A DNA stretch of 64,000 nt from the NCBI GenBank assembly GCA_016290295.1, contig JAEETJ010000011.1, positions 1 through 64,000 of the forward strand, read 5' to 3'. Shown here piece after piece: positions 9,919-19,910 of this stretch. The DNA is from Bacteroidales bacterium. GTDB taxonomy: Bacteria; Bacteroidota; Bacteroidia; Bacteroidales; WCHB1-69. The position numbers and the translations under genes are program-made. Position 1 is the first letter of the stretch; every line of letters starts with the position of its first letter. The notes under the pieces were generated by a model. The model worked only from the letters and a program-made list of their open reading frames with translations, was not told the DNA's origin and searched no databases.

Positions 9919-10770
9919 TTATTTGTTGAGTAAAAACTGATTTACGTTGGGTACAATCACCAAAGGCATGGGTGAGTTGTTGACAATCTGGCGAGTATTG
10001 CTGCCCATCCACACGCTGGAAAGGTCGTGTTCTTCCTCACGCATAATGACCATCAAGTTCACATCCATTTTCTTTGCTGCATCCAGCAATGCTGGAATGG
10101 AATCGCCGGGAACATCTAAAGTTTGCACATCAAATCTCACGTTGGCTTTCTTGCACATGGTGGCGGCATGGTTCAACTGCACGTTAATCACATGCTTGAT
10201 GTCGTTGTTGACAGGATTGATCACTCCCAAAAGACAGATCTTGGCACCGAAATCCTTGGCGAATTCAATGGAGATTTTCATTTTTTGCAAGGTTTCAAAA
10301 CTGGTGTCGATGGGCACCAGAATCTCTGTCAGGTCACGGTTGATTTGGATGTCCTCACGCAAAATCAACACAGGCACTGTGGTCTGGTTGATGGTTTTGA
10401 AGGCGTTGTTTCCCACAAAAAACTCCTCGAAACCAGAAACACCATGAGTACCCATGACAATCATGGATTTTGGAAGATAAGCGGCGTAATTACACAATTC
10501 AGCAGCTGGCTTGCCTTCCAAAATGGTGGAAGTTACGGAACTTTCAGGAGCTTCTGCCTTGCATTCCTCAACCCATTGGGCCAGTTTATTTTTTACTGCT
10601 GCCAGAAAGTCCTTGGCGGCAGTCGTTTGGGCAAAGTCTGTTTTCATGGCAGCGGTTTTTACCCATACCAAATGCAGTTTGGCTTTGTTTTTCAATGAAA
10701 TGGCAACAGCGTGCTTCATTGCGTTATACGAATTTTGGGAAAAGTCAATTCCCACAACAATATTTTTCAT
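9919..10770 (-). CDS. Tandem universal stress protein (UspA family)
   Basis: This protein has two UspA domains in one chain (about 1-140 and 148-283). Each starts with a beta strand followed by Asp (VVGIDFSQNS and ILVPIDTSFE). The first domain keeps a GTHGVSG nucleotide-binding-type loop, while the second has a degenerate one (MREEEHDLSSVWMGSN). The domains probably sense or bind ATP under stress, but no specific partner is visible. A good Bacteroidota -7 element lies at 10806-10813 on the minus strand, about 36 bases upstream of the ATG. The dipeptidase gene follows at once, so the two may be cotranscribed. Confidence 0.9.
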   Translation of the reverse strand: MKNIVVGIDFSQNSYNAMKHAVAISLKNKAKLHLVWVKTAAMKTDFAQTTAAKDFLAAVKNKLAQWVEECKAEAPESSVTSTILEGKPAAELCNYAAYLPKSMIVMGTHGVSGFEEFFVGNNAFKTINQTTVPVLILREDIQINRDLTEILVPIDTSFETLQKMKISIEFAKDFGAKICLLGVINPVNNDIKHVINVQLNHAATMCKKANVRFDVQTLDVPGDSIPALLDAAKKMDVNLMVIMREEEHDLSSVWMGSNTRQIVNNSPMPLVIVPNVNQFLLNK

Positions 10771-10805
10771 AAGCGTCTATTTTTGTTAATATCTTAAATA
10801 ATCGA

Positions 10806-10813
10806 CAAAGATA
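10806..10813 (-). promoter_or_regulatory. -7 promoter element TATCTTTG for the universal stress protein gene
   Basis: The minus strand reads TATCTTTG, a full match to the Bacteroidota sigma-A consensus TAnnTTTG, in an AT-rich gap 36 bases upstream of the start codon. Confidence 0.6.
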
Positions 10814-10842
10814 CAAAAAAATATTGAATAGCGAATAATGTT

Positions 10843-12750
10843 TTAAAATAAAAGCATTTCCTTCACGGCAATTTTGTTGGAGGTGGGATAATACCGTCGT
10901 TTGCGGTGGACCAAATGGTAAGTTTTTCCACCAAACGCCACAAAATCCCCTTCCTTCAACAAAAATTCATTCTGATAATTGCTGTCAATGGGTATAACAA
11001 CGCTTTCAATCCGCTCTTTGCGTTCATGGTTTTTGATGCAGTAAGTGTAATCAGGGTGATTTTTGTCGCGGATGGAATCGCTGAAAATCACAGCTTTACC
11101 GTGATAATTGAAACTAACCGCTACTCCTTTGGACAGTTTATAAATGGTGTGGCTTTCAAGATTTTGGGTATGATATTTATCAATATCGAATAAAAGAATA
11201 ATGCTCAAAAAGGAAGAGATTCCTATCCAATAAAATCTTTTCTTCTGCTTCAAAAATAATAAATAAAAAGCCATGATACACAAATAAATCAACGACATCT
11301 GTACCCATGAAATACTGATATTTTCTGTGACAGCTCCAGGCATTTTTTCTATGGATTGAATCAGAAAATTCATGAATCTGATCTCATGGGTCAATAGCCA
11401 GGCTAACCAGTTTGATACTACTGGAATAAACGATACCGCCAGCAAACACACGCCACTAACCACTACTAAAAACGATAACGAAATAACGGATAAGTTTGCT
11501 AAAAGAAAATAATTGGGAAACTGTCCGAAAGTGTAAACCGACAAGGGGAAAGTGGCCAATTGCGCAGCTACCGACACGGTGATGAGGTTCCAGAAATAAT
11601 TGATAATCTTGTATTTAGGTTCCCATAGTTCTACTAATTTTTGCTGGAAAATCACAATACCGAAAACGGCGGCATAGCTCAATTGGAATCCTATTTCAAA
11701 AATTAACAAAGGATTGATTATCAACAAAATAAATAATGAAGCAAACAAGCTGTGAAAAATATTGGTGTTGCGTCGAAGCATCCCTCCGATGGTGACAAAA
11801 GAGAACATGGTGGCGGCTCGGGTCACCGAAGGAGAAAGACCTGTGATACAGGCATATAGCCAAATAAAAAGCATTAAGAGTATGGCTTTCAGCAGTCGCA
11901 AAGCTTTGGAATATTCCAGCGGCTGTAACAAAAAGTTCAAAATCATAAAAATCACGCCTACATGCATGCCCGAAACGCAAAGAATATGGCTTACTCCAGC
12001 GGAGGCATAGCTGGCTTTCAGCTCGGATTCCATGGTTTCGTCGTTGCCCAATAGGATGGCTGTGATGATGCTGTACTCGTTACCGCTCATGCCGGCATCG
12101 GCAAAGATTTGCGAGAAGTATTGCTGTATCCGGTAAGCTTTGTCCCGAATAAGGTTTAGTTGGCACCGGCTGATTTGCTGCCAGCCGTGTTTCGGTATAT
12201 AACCAGAGAAGAAAATCCCCCTTCTCTGCATATATTTCCTATAATCAAAAGCATACGGATTTTTAGAATTTTCGATTTCTTTTATTTTTGTATGAATAAG
12301 CACCACATCGCCATAGTTGGGTGGGTGCAGACTGTCTTTGGCAAAATATAATACCACTTTTTGTCCAATGGCTTGTCCATCAGTGGTTTGCTCTATGATT
12401 GCCAAGGCTTTGAAACTTTTGGCTTTGGGCACAGGGTGATCGATGATTTTGGCCACAAAAGATTGATTATTTTCAAAGATTTTCTCATAGAATTCGATAT
12501 TTTCATTCCGAAAATGGATACAAGTAAGGCAAAAACCGGCAAAAAGAAACAAAATTTGCAGGAAAATACCGGACAAAAGAGTGGTAGTGAGAGTCTTTTT
12601 ATGTTGAAGTACCAGAGAAACCAACCAACAGAAACACATCAACAATAAAAATTTTGGCAAAGAGAGACTGAGTGATGTCCAATAGGCCATCCCAATGCCA
12701 ATAGCAAAAGGAATTAACAAACGCAGAATAGGGTAGTTGCGGAAAAACAT
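10843..12750 (-). CDS. comEC: ComEC/Rec2-family DNA-uptake channel protein
   Basis: This polytopic inner-membrane protein probably conducts single-stranded DNA during natural transformation. It shows an N-terminal DUF4131-type region with several hydrophobic helices, a soluble OB-like stretch (about 90-180), and the Competence domain with the conserved ILCVSGMHVGVI and TGLSPSVTRAATMF motifs followed by many transmembrane helices. At 635 residues it ends in a short hydrophilic tail and lacks a complete metallo-beta-lactamase domain, which is usual in this phylum. A promoter with -33 TTG and -7 TATTTTTG precedes it. Other competence genes are not in the window, so the role here is inferred from family. 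Confidence 0.88.
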   Translation of the reverse strand: MFFRNYPILRLLIPFAIGIGMAYWTSLSLSLPKFLLLMCFCWLVSLVLQHKKTLTTTLLSGIFLQILFLFAGFCLTCIHFRNENIEFYEKIFENNQSFVAKIIDHPVPKAKSFKALAIIEQTTDGQAIGQKVVLYFAKDSLHPPNYGDVVLIHTKIKEIENSKNPYAFDYRKYMQRRGIFFSGYIPKHGWQQISRCQLNLIRDKAYRIQQYFSQIFADAGMSGNEYSIITAILLGNDETMESELKASYASAGVSHILCVSGMHVGVIFMILNFLLQPLEYSKALRLLKAILLMLFIWLYACITGLSPSVTRAATMFSFVTIGGMLRRNTNIFHSLFASLFILLIINPLLIFEIGFQLSYAAVFGIVIFQQKLVELWEPKYKIINYFWNLITVSVAAQLATFPLSVYTFGQFPNYFLLANLSVISLSFLVVVSGVCLLAVSFIPVVSNWLAWLLTHEIRFMNFLIQSIEKMPGAVTENISISWVQMSLIYLCIMAFYLLFLKQKKRFYWIGISSFLSIILLFDIDKYHTQNLESHTIYKLSKGVAVSFNYHGKAVIFSDSIRDKNHPDYTYCIKNHERKERIESVVIPIDSNYQNEFLLKEGDFVAFGGKTYHLVHRKRRYYPTSNKIAVKEMLLF

Positions 12751-12771
12751 GATGTTACCAGTTTAATCGCA

Positions 12772-12802
12772 CAAAAATACAAGTAACAGGTTTAAATTTC
12801 AA
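12772..12802 (-). promoter_or_regulatory. Promoter of comEC (-33 TTG, -7 TATTTTTG)
   Basis: On the minus strand a TTG (12800-12802) lies 20 bases before TATTTTTG (12772-12779), matching the Bacteroidota -33/-7 arrangement. The start codon is 21 bases further on, so the leader is very short. The rest of the 287-base gap to gcvP is AT-rich and, apart from the gcvP promoter, I see nothing in it. Confidence 0.65.
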
Positions 12803-12980
12803 GATGTAAATTACTGATTTTTAATTTGTTAAATTATGCAATTTTTGACCCAAAAACATCAACTTCACCTACCGGAACGGGTTACTTTTTGAAAATTAAC
12901 AAAACATAGAAAGAGTGTTAAATGCAAATTTTTTCGGAGAAAAGAGATAAAAATTCAAATTATATTATGGAAAAAAGTTG

Positions 12981-12988
12981 TACCTTTG
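12981..12988 (+). promoter_or_regulatory. -7 promoter element TACCTTTG for gcvP
   Basis: This is an exact TAnnTTTG match 49 bases upstream of the gcvP start, in AT-rich DNA. No clear -33 TTG sits at the ideal distance. I see no glycine riboswitch-like structure in the short leader. Confidence 0.65.
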
Positions 12989-13037
12989 CAAGTTGTTTCC
13001 CAAAAGAATTTATCAACACAAATAAATATAAATCAGC

Positions 13038-15890
13038 ATGATAAAAGACGAATTCATTAGAAGACACAACGGTCCGAGCGAAGCAGAGACCGCAAAAATG
13101 TTAGAGACCATAGGTGTAAAATCCATGGACGAATTAATCGAGAAGACAGTTCCCGCTGCCATCCGCTTGAAAGAACCCCTGGCATTGCCCGACGGTCTGA
13201 CAGAATATGAATACCTGCAAGAGGTTAACGCCCTGATGGCTAAGAACAAAGTTTACAAATCATATATCGGCATGGGTTACTATAACACCTGCGTGCCTTC
13301 TGTGATTTTGCGTAACATCTTCGAAAATCCGGGCTGGTACACCGCTTACACTCCCTATCAAGCTGAGATTTCACAAGGTCGTATCGAAGCATTGTTGAAC
13401 TTCCAGACCATGATTTCTGACCTCACCGCCATGCCTTTGGCCAACGCTTCTTTGTTGGACGAGGCTACCGCTGCCGGCGAGATGATGCTGATGTTCTATC
13501 ACAGCCGTACCCGCGAGCAAGTGAAGAACGAAGTGAAGAAATATTTCGTTTCAGAGGATGTTTTCATGCATTCATTGGGTGTGATGAAGACCAATGCTGC
13601 TCCCCATGGCATCGAATTGGTGATTGGCAAAGCTGACCAGATTGAACTGGATGACACTTATTTCGGTGCAATGGTACAGTATCCGAACCAGCATGGTGCT
13701 ATCCATGATTACACTGAGTTTGTAAAGAAAGCCAAGGCTCACAACATCTTCGTGGGTGTGGCCACCGACCTGCTGGCACTGACCCTGCTGACTCCTCCGG
13801 GAGAATGGGGTGCCGACTGTGTGATGGGTTCTACCCAGCGTTTTGGCCAGCCGATGGGCTTCGGCAGCCCTGCCGCCGGTTTCTTCGCTTGCCAGGAAGT
13901 GTTCAAACGCCAGATGCCAGGCCGTATCATCGGTATTACCGTGGATGCCGAAGGTAAACGCGCTGTCCGTATGGCTCTCCAAACTCGTGAGCAGCATATC
14001 AAACGCGAAAAAGCAACTTCCAATATCTGTACCGCCAGTGCTCTGACCGCCATCATGGCTGGTTTCTATGGCATGTGGCATGGTGCCGAAGGCTTGAAGA
14101 GCAAAGCTACCAAAATCAATGTTCTGGCTGGCGTGCTGGAGCGTGAGGCCGCTAAATATGGCTTCAAGCAGTACAACAAGGTGTATTTTGACACACTTTG
14201 CTTTGAAGTGCCCGAAGGCGTGACTATGGAAGATGTGCAGAGAGTGGCTTTGGAGCATAAAATCAACTTCCATTACTGGTGTGAGTGCTGCTTCACCATC
14301 GCTTTGGACGAAACCGTTCAATTAGAGGATGTGAACGAAATCCTGAAAGTGTTGGCCGAAGCCGCTCATAAAGAATTCCACGAATATGTTTGCCAGCAGT
14401 GCGCTAATCCGGCTCTGAATATTCCGGAAAGCCTGCAGCGTAAATCCACATTCATGGAACACGAGATCTTCAACAAGTATCATTCAGAAACAGAAATGAT
14501 GCGTTATATGAAGAAATTGGAGATTATGGATTTGTCTCTGAACAGAGCTATGATTCCGCTGGGATCTTGCACCATGAAGCTGAATGCTGCCGCTGAAATG
14601 CTGCCATTGAGCTGGGCCAATGTTTGCAACATCCATCCGTTTGCTCCTGCCGACCAGGCTGAGGGTTATCTGGAAATGATTGCCGAAGTGAGTCAGTGGT
14701 TAGCTGTTATCACAGGTTTCAAAGCTGTTTCACTGCAACCTAACTCTGGTGCCGCTGGCGAATATGCTGGTATGACCGTTATCAGAAATTACCATATCTC
14801 CCGTGGCGAAGGCCATCGTAATGTATGCTTGATTCCCGCTTCTGCCCATGGTACCAATCCGGCTTCTTCCGCCAAGGCTGGCAACCAGATTGTGGTGGTG
14901 AAGTCAACCGAACACGGCGAAATCGATGTGGAGGACCTGCGTGCCAAAGCTGAGGAATACAAAGACAGACTGTCTTGCCTCATGGTGACCTATCCTTCTA
15001 CTCACGGTGTGTTTGAAGAGGCTATCCTCGACATCATCAAGATTGTCCACGACAATGGCGGTTTGGTCTATATGGACGGTGCCAACATGAATGCCCAGGT
15101 GGGTCTGACCTCTCCGGGAACTATGGGTGCCGATGTGTGCCACCTCAACTTGCACAAGACATTTGCCATGCCTCACGGCGGTGGCGGCCCTGGCGTAGGA
15201 CCTATCGCTGTTTGTGAAAAATTGGTGGACTTCCTGCCCAACCATGCTATCATCGAAACTGGTGGTCAGCACGGCAGCCAGGTAGCTTCCGCTCCTTACG
15301 GCAGTGCTTACCTCCTGCCCATCACTTACGCATATCTCAAAATGTGCGGTGGCAAGGGCTTGACCGAAGCAACCAAATATGCTATCCTGAATGCTAACTA
15401 CATCAAAGCCCGTCTGCAGGGTCACTACAAGATTCTGTACACTGGAACCAATGGTATGTGTGCTCATGAAATGATTCTGGATTGCAACGAATTCGACAGA
15501 AATGCCGGCGTTCAGGTAGGCGACATCGCCAAACGTTTGATGGACTATGGTTTCCATGCTCCTACTGTGGCCTTCCCTGTTCATGGTACTTTGATGGTTG
15601 AACCTACTGAAAGCGAGCCACTGAGCGAGTTAGACCGCTTCTGTGACGCTATGATTGCCATTCGTCAGGAAATCGCCGACATTGAAAGCGGCAAAGCTGA
15701 TCGTGTGAACAATGTCATCAAGAAAGCTCCACACACCATGAGTGTGGTTTGTGCCGACACTTGGGACAGACCTTACACCCGCCAGCAGGCTGCCTTCCCA
15801 ATTCCTCACGATGACAAATATTGGCCCACTGTCAGCAAAATTGATGATGCTTATGGTGACAGAAACTTGGTTTGCCGTCTTGAGAAATAA
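13038..15890 (+). CDS. gcvP: Glycine dehydrogenase (decarboxylating), P-protein of the glycine cleavage system
   Basis: This PLP enzyme decarboxylates glycine and passes the aminomethyl group to lipoyl-H protein. The 950-residue chain is the fused (alpha plus beta) form. The N-terminal half has YIGMGYYNTCVPSVILRN, and the C-terminal half has GSCTMKLN and the PLP-lysine motif HLNLHKTFAMPHGGGGPG with Lys707. Codon use is notably GC-rich compared with neighbours, as expected for a highly expressed gene. The genes for the T, H and L proteins are not in the window. A TACCTTTG promoter element precedes it, and a DUF5686 outer-membrane gene starts 6 bases after its stop. Confidence 0.97.
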   Translation: MIKDEFIRRHNGPSEAETAKMLETIGVKSMDELIEKTVPAAIRLKEPLALPDGLTEYEYLQEVNALMAKNKVYKSYIGMGYYNTCVPSVILRNIFENPGWYTAYTPYQAEISQGRIEALLNFQTMISDLTAMPLANASLLDEATAAGEMMLMFYHSRTREQVKNEVKKYFVSEDVFMHSLGVMKTNAAPHGIELVIGKADQIELDDTYFGAMVQYPNQHGAIHDYTEFVKKAKAHNIFVGVATDLLALTLLTPPGEWGADCVMGSTQRFGQPMGFGSPAAGFFACQEVFKRQMPGRIIGITVDAEGKRAVRMALQTREQHIKREKATSNICTASALTAIMAGFYGMWHGAEGLKSKATKINVLAGVLEREAAKYGFKQYNKVYFDTLCFEVPEGVTMEDVQRVALEHKINFHYWCECCFTIALDETVQLEDVNEILKVLAEAAHKEFHEYVCQQCANPALNIPESLQRKSTFMEHEIFNKYHSETEMMRYMKKLEIMDLSLNRAMIPLGSCTMKLNAAAEMLPLSWANVCNIHPFAPADQAEGYLEMIAEVSQWLAVITGFKAVSLQPNSGAAGEYAGMTVIRNYHISRGEGHRNVCLIPASAHGTNPASSAKAGNQIVVVKSTEHGEIDVEDLRAKAEEYKDRLSCLMVTYPSTHGVFEEAILDIIKIVHDNGGLVYMDGANMNAQVGLTSPGTMGADVCHLNLHKTFAMPHGGGGPGVGPIAVCEKLVDFLPNHAIIETGGQHGSQVASAPYGSAYLLPITYAYLKMCGGKGLTEATKYAILNANYIKARLQGHYKILYTGTNGMCAHEMILDCNEFDRNAGVQVGDIAKRLMDYGFHAPTVAFPVHGTLMVEPTESEPLSELDRFCDAMIAIRQEIADIESGKADRVNNVIKKAPHTMSVVCADTWDRPYTRQQAAFPIPHDDKYWPTVSKIDDAYGDRNLVCRLEK

Positions 15891-15896
15891 GACTGA

Positions 15897-18077
15897 ATGA
15901 AATTCAAATGGTTATTTCTTATCTTCCTGTTTTTGACCCTGAAAACTTTGGGTCAGGAACAGGAAGATAGTTTATTAGTCGCCTTAGAAGAGGTTGAGGT
16001 TGTCGCAGGGGTCAATCCTGCCGACAGGCTCATCGACAGTGTCATCAGCCGCAGGGAGATGCACAGTCCTTACAGCAACAACACTTTTAAGGTGACGCAA
16101 TACCATAAATTTTATGTAACCCGCTTTCATCCAGATAGTATGGATCTGAAACCATACTTTTTGCTGAATGAAAGCGTGAATGAGCTGTATTACAAAAAAC
16201 CATTCAAAGAACATACCGAAATTATCGCCTCCAAAACTTCCGTGGCGCGAAATCCCATTTTGTCGGTCTTGCTTACGCTGAGTCAGACCTTTAGTCTTTA
16301 TCGAAGCAATTATGTAGAAATTATGGATACAAAATACGTGAATCCTATCGTAAAGGGTACTCATATATTCTACAATTTTCAAATACAAGATACGCTTTAC
16401 AAAGACCAGGATACTATTTTTGTAATCGCTTTTGCACCGAAAAAAAGAATAGTTTTCAATGCACTACAAGGTTTATTGTATATCAATAAAAGTGATTTTT
16501 CGTTGACAGAGGTTTTTGCCAAGTCTGCCAAGGATTTCGAGGCTTTTCCAGTTAAAATAATTCAGAAATATCAAAAGGAAGAATCTTCCAATACTTTGTT
16601 TTCCTCGGAATTGGAGGCACAGATTATTTATGATAAAAAGGTCTTTGCCGATAATCCATTGATTGTCCAGTCTTTGATGACAACCCAAGAGGTTCAGGTG
16701 AATATACCGCTTGAAAACAAGATCTTCAATCAGGAAGATGTGGTGGTCGTCAAAGAGGGTAGTGAGCATGGCGAGGAAACGCTGATAAAGTACCGTACCA
16801 AGGAAATTTCGGCAATAGAGCGGCAGACTTATGAATTAGGGGCGCAGATTCAGAAAAAGGTGAGAATAGACCGAAAACTTTTCTTTCTGCAAACCTTGCT
16901 TTCCGGTTATATTGCGGCGGGTCCCATCAATATTGATGTCACAAGTTTGATAGATTTCAATAATCACGAAGGATTCCGTTTGGGAATGGGAGTGAGCACC
17001 AATGAAAAATTTGCGCGAGAGGTCAGTTTTGGCGGCTATTTCGCATACGGTTTGAAAGACAAGGCCTGGAAATGGGGCGGCAAAATGGAAATTCTGATTT
17101 CGGAGAAGTTGAGCAGTTCTTTACGCATTATTTATGCCGATGATGTATTTGAAAGTGCTCATACCAAGTATTTTAACAAAGAATATATGATGTTCGACGG
17201 CCAGTTTTACCGCCGTTGGCTGATTACTAAATTTGACCGTTCCAAGTTGGCAAGTGCTTTGTTTAAAATCACAGTAATCAAACCGTTATCACTTCAAATA
17301 GGGGCCCAATACACGCAAAACAGAACCTGTTTTAATTATAGCTTCAAGATCCCAATACCACAGGAGTCGAAGTTTTCAACCTATCAATTCACTAATTTTG
17401 AGCTGCAATTTAGTGCCCGTTTGGCTTTCAAGGAGAGAAAATTAAAATCCGAGGGCTTTACTTTTGTGGGAAATTCCAGATTTCCTGTGATTACGGTCAA
17501 TTATTTCCATGGCATCCAGAATGTTTTGGGTAGTGAATTTAATTACAACAAGTTGAATATCAAAATTACCCATAAACAAATGTATAAACGCTTGGGTTAT
17601 TCGGAATTTTGCTTTGAGTCGGGGGTGGTCTTCGAGGATATACCCTATTCTTTGCTTTATGTGCCACGGGCAGGTGGTAATGTGAACTGGGGTAATACCC
17701 ATATCAATTTCGGTTTTGATGGCAAGGAACAATTCGCCACCATGGAAGCCAATGAATTTCTTTCCAGTTCTTTTGTTTCGTTGTTTTTTAGGCATTGTTT
17801 TGGGAAATTGCGAAAAGGCAAAACCTATAATCCTAAAATTGTGCTCTGTCAGAATATTGGCTTTGGCTGGTTGAAACATCCTGAAAGTCATTATGGAGTG
17901 GAATTCAAAACCATGGAAAAAGGATATTTTGAATCGGGCATTGTAGTGGAGGATTTGTTGGTGTTGATGAAATGTCTTTCTTTTGGTGCGGGCGTTTTTT
18001 ACCGTTATGGCGCCTACGCCCGGGACCATCAATTGGATAATTTCGCCTTTAAATTGAGATTCTGCATCTCCATGTAG
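15897..18077 (+). CDS. DUF5686-family outer-membrane protein
   Basis: This 726-residue protein has a signal peptide (residues 1-19, ending KTLGQ). The region NPADRLIDSVISRREMHSPY at about 40-59 is the characteristic start of DUF5686. A C-terminal half rich in alternating aromatic strands should form a beta-barrel. Most DUF5686 proteins carry an N-terminal carboxypeptidase-regulatory-like (CarbopepD_reg_2) domain. Here the part before the DUF5686 motif is only about 20 residues after the leader (QEDSLLVALEEVEVVAG), so that domain is missing. Function of the family is unknown; it is thought to be an envelope protein of Bacteroidota. It lies 6 bases after gcvP, suggesting readthrough transcription. 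Confidence 0.75.
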   Translation: MKFKWLFLIFLFLTLKTLGQEQEDSLLVALEEVEVVAGVNPADRLIDSVISRREMHSPYSNNTFKVTQYHKFYVTRFHPDSMDLKPYFLLNESVNELYYKKPFKEHTEIIASKTSVARNPILSVLLTLSQTFSLYRSNYVEIMDTKYVNPIVKGTHIFYNFQIQDTLYKDQDTIFVIAFAPKKRIVFNALQGLLYINKSDFSLTEVFAKSAKDFEAFPVKIIQKYQKEESSNTLFSSELEAQIIYDKKVFADNPLIVQSLMTTQEVQVNIPLENKIFNQEDVVVVKEGSEHGEETLIKYRTKEISAIERQTYELGAQIQKKVRIDRKLFFLQTLLSGYIAAGPINIDVTSLIDFNNHEGFRLGMGVSTNEKFAREVSFGGYFAYGLKDKAWKWGGKMEILISEKLSSSLRIIYADDVFESAHTKYFNKEYMMFDGQFYRRWLITKFDRSKLASALFKITVIKPLSLQIGAQYTQNRTCFNYSFKIPIPQESKFSTYQFTNFELQFSARLAFKERKLKSEGFTFVGNSRFPVITVNYFHGIQNVLGSEFNYNKLNIKITHKQMYKRLGYSEFCFESGVVFEDIPYSLLYVPRAGGNVNWGNTHINFGFDGKEQFATMEANEFLSSSFVSLFFRHCFGKLRKGKTYNPKIVLCQNIGFGWLKHPESHYGVEFKTMEKGYFESGIVVEDLLVLMKCLSFGAGVFYRYGAYARDHQLDNFAFKLRFCISM

Positions 18078-18138
18078 TGACGCAAACATCCTCCACAACA
18101 AAATCATATCTGTTTACGTTATATTCAATAAATTTCCG

Positions 18139-18146
18139 TACCTTTG
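18139..18146 (+). promoter_or_regulatory. -7 promoter element TACCTTTG of the DUF6089 gene
   Basis: This is an exact TAnnTTTG match 27 bases upstream of the start codon at 18174, in the short gap after the DUF5686 gene. Confidence 0.65.
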
Positions 18147-18173
18147 CAGCTTGTTCATCTTGAATAGATAAAA

Positions 18174-19025
18174 ATGAAAAAGATAATCCTGTTTATAAGC
18201 CTGTTAGTTTTCGCCTTTGGCACGTCTTTTGCCCAAAAGTCTGAAATAGGCGCTTTTGTCGGCACTTCCTTTTATATTGGGGATTTGAGCCATTCGACCA
18301 TATTCTCGGAGTGTGGTATTGCCGGTGGTGTGGTTTACCGATACAATTTTACGCCCCGCTGGGCTTTGAAAGCCAACATCATGTTCGCCAAAGTGCATGC
18401 CAGTGACGCGAAAAGCAATGGTCTTTATGAGCGAAATTTAAGTTTTAAGTCTCCTATTACTGAATTATCAGTACAGGCGGAGGTGAATTTCTTGAAATTA
18501 TACAACCAAAAAGGATATAACTGTTTTTCACCGTATGTTTTTGGCGGAATCGCTGTGTTTTCTTTCAATCCGCAGGCGGAGTTGAATGGCAAAACGTATG
18601 ATTTGCAGCCTTTTGGCACCGAGGGACAAGGTCTTGTGCCAGGAAAAAAAGAATATGCCTTGTGCAGTTTTGCCATTCCTTTTGGTATAGGCTTGAAAGT
18701 GAATATTGGCCGATATGTATCTATCGGTGCCGAATGGGGTGTCCGTTTCACCTGCACAGATTATCTGGATGATGTGAGTGGCACGTATTACGACAATGAT
18801 GAACTTCGTTTTCAGCGTGGAGATATTATCGCTGATTTAGCTGACCGTTCCCCTGAAATTGGCCAAGAATTGCATAAACCCAATACACAACGTGGTAATT
18901 TCAACACGACAGACTTTTATTCTTTTTGTGGTGGTACCATCACTTTCAAGATAGGCAATGAGAACAGAATTTGCGATATTAAAGAAAAGGTGAACGTGCG
19001 CCACAAGTTGGGCAGAAAAAGGTAA
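18174..19025 (+). CDS. DUF6089-family outer-membrane barrel protein
   Basis: This 283-residue protein has a signal peptide (MKKIILFISLLVFAFGTSFA). The mature start is SEIGAFVGTSFYIGDLSHS, the hallmark of the DUF6089 family, followed by barrel-like strands such as ALKANIMFAKVHASD and ELSVQAEVNFLKLY. The family is typically found directly upstream of uppS and bamA in Bacteroidota, as here, which suggests a role in envelope biogenesis, but no function is established. The extreme C-terminus is basic (VRHKLGRKR) rather than aromatic, which is unusual for a BAM substrate. Confidence 0.8.
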   Translation: MKKIILFISLLVFAFGTSFAQKSEIGAFVGTSFYIGDLSHSTIFSECGIAGGVVYRYNFTPRWALKANIMFAKVHASDAKSNGLYERNLSFKSPITELSVQAEVNFLKLYNQKGYNCFSPYVFGGIAVFSFNPQAELNGKTYDLQPFGTEGQGLVPGKKEYALCSFAIPFGIGLKVNIGRYVSIGAEWGVRFTCTDYLDDVSGTYYDNDELRFQRGDIIADLADRSPEIGQELHKPNTQRGNFNTTDFYSFCGGTITFKIGNENRICDIKEKVNVRHKLGRKR

Positions 19026-19141
19026 TTGAGTCTACGGCCATAAGGTTGTGGATGAAAAGCGGCGGATTTGCAGATACCGCATAGGGATGGATGAAAATTT
19101 GGAATTAACGATTGTAGATTTTGAAAAAGTTAAAATAGTTA

Positions 19142-19891
19142 ATGAACGACATCATCGCAAAAATTGATAAAACCAAGATTCCAACCCATATTGCCATCAT
19201 CATGGACGGCAATGGTCGTTGGGCAAAGCAGCAAGCTCAGGAGCGTGTTTTTGGCCATCAGCATGGCGTGGAAGCCGTCCGCAGGGTGATAGAAGCCGCT
19301 GCGGAGGCTGGTGTTAAGTACCTGACTCTTTATACCTTCTCCACCGAAAATTGGAACCGCCCCAAAGCAGAGGTGGATGCGCTTATGTCGTTGCTGGTGT
19401 CAGCTGTCCATAATGAGCTGGAAAGCCTGAAAAAAAATCAAGTCAGATTAAAGGCCATAGGAGATTTAAATTCTTTGCCCACAGAATGTTACAATGAATT
19501 GCAACGGGCTTTGCAAGAAACAGCCGACGATAAAGGATTGACGGTTGTGCTGGCATTAAGTTACAGTGGTCGTAGCGAGCTGACCCATGCGGCTCAAAAA
19601 ATTGCCGAGGATGCGTGTAAAGGACAGTTAAAACCTGAGGATATTACAGCGGATGTTGTGGGTAAATATTTGTATGACAATACTATACCAGATCCTGATA
19701 TCCTTATCAGAACTGGAGGAGAATACCGCATCAGTAATTTTTTGCTCTGGCAGTTGGCTTACTCTGAGTTTTTCTTTTTGCCTATCATGTGGCCCGAATT
19801 TCAAAAAGAAGACTTGTGGAAAGTCATCCTCGATTTCCAGTCCCGTGAACGCCGTTTCGGTAAAACCGGCGAGCAAGTTCAGCAGCAATAA
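19142..19891 (+). CDS. uppS: Isoprenyl transferase (undecaprenyl diphosphate synthase)
   Basis: This cytosolic cis-prenyltransferase condenses isopentenyl diphosphate onto farnesyl diphosphate to make the C55 lipid carrier for peptidoglycan and O-antigen. It has the IAIIMDGNGRWA motif with catalytic Asp22, the FSTENWNRP motif and the C-terminal RTGGEYRISNFLLWQ-AYSE signature. The 249-residue length is normal. The start follows a 116-base gap after the DUF6089 gene in which I see no strong promoter. bamA follows with its own promoter. The order DUF6089-uppS-bamA-ompH is conserved in the phylum. Confidence 0.96.
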   Translation: MNDIIAKIDKTKIPTHIAIIMDGNGRWAKQQAQERVFGHQHGVEAVRRVIEAAAEAGVKYLTLYTFSTENWNRPKAEVDALMSLLVSAVHNELESLKKNQVRLKAIGDLNSLPTECYNELQRALQETADDKGLTVVLALSYSGRSELTHAAQKIAEDACKGQLKPEDITADVVGKYLYDNTIPDPDILIRTGGEYRISNFLLWQLAYSEFFFLPIMWPEFQKEDLWKVILDFQSRERRFGKTGEQVQQQ

Positions 19892-19910
19892 TACTATATT
19901 AAGGTACCCC

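Noticed and set aside
13572..14321. Minus-strand 249-residue open frame
   Set aside because: It is antisense to gcvP, whose reading frame is conserved and catalytic throughout this region.
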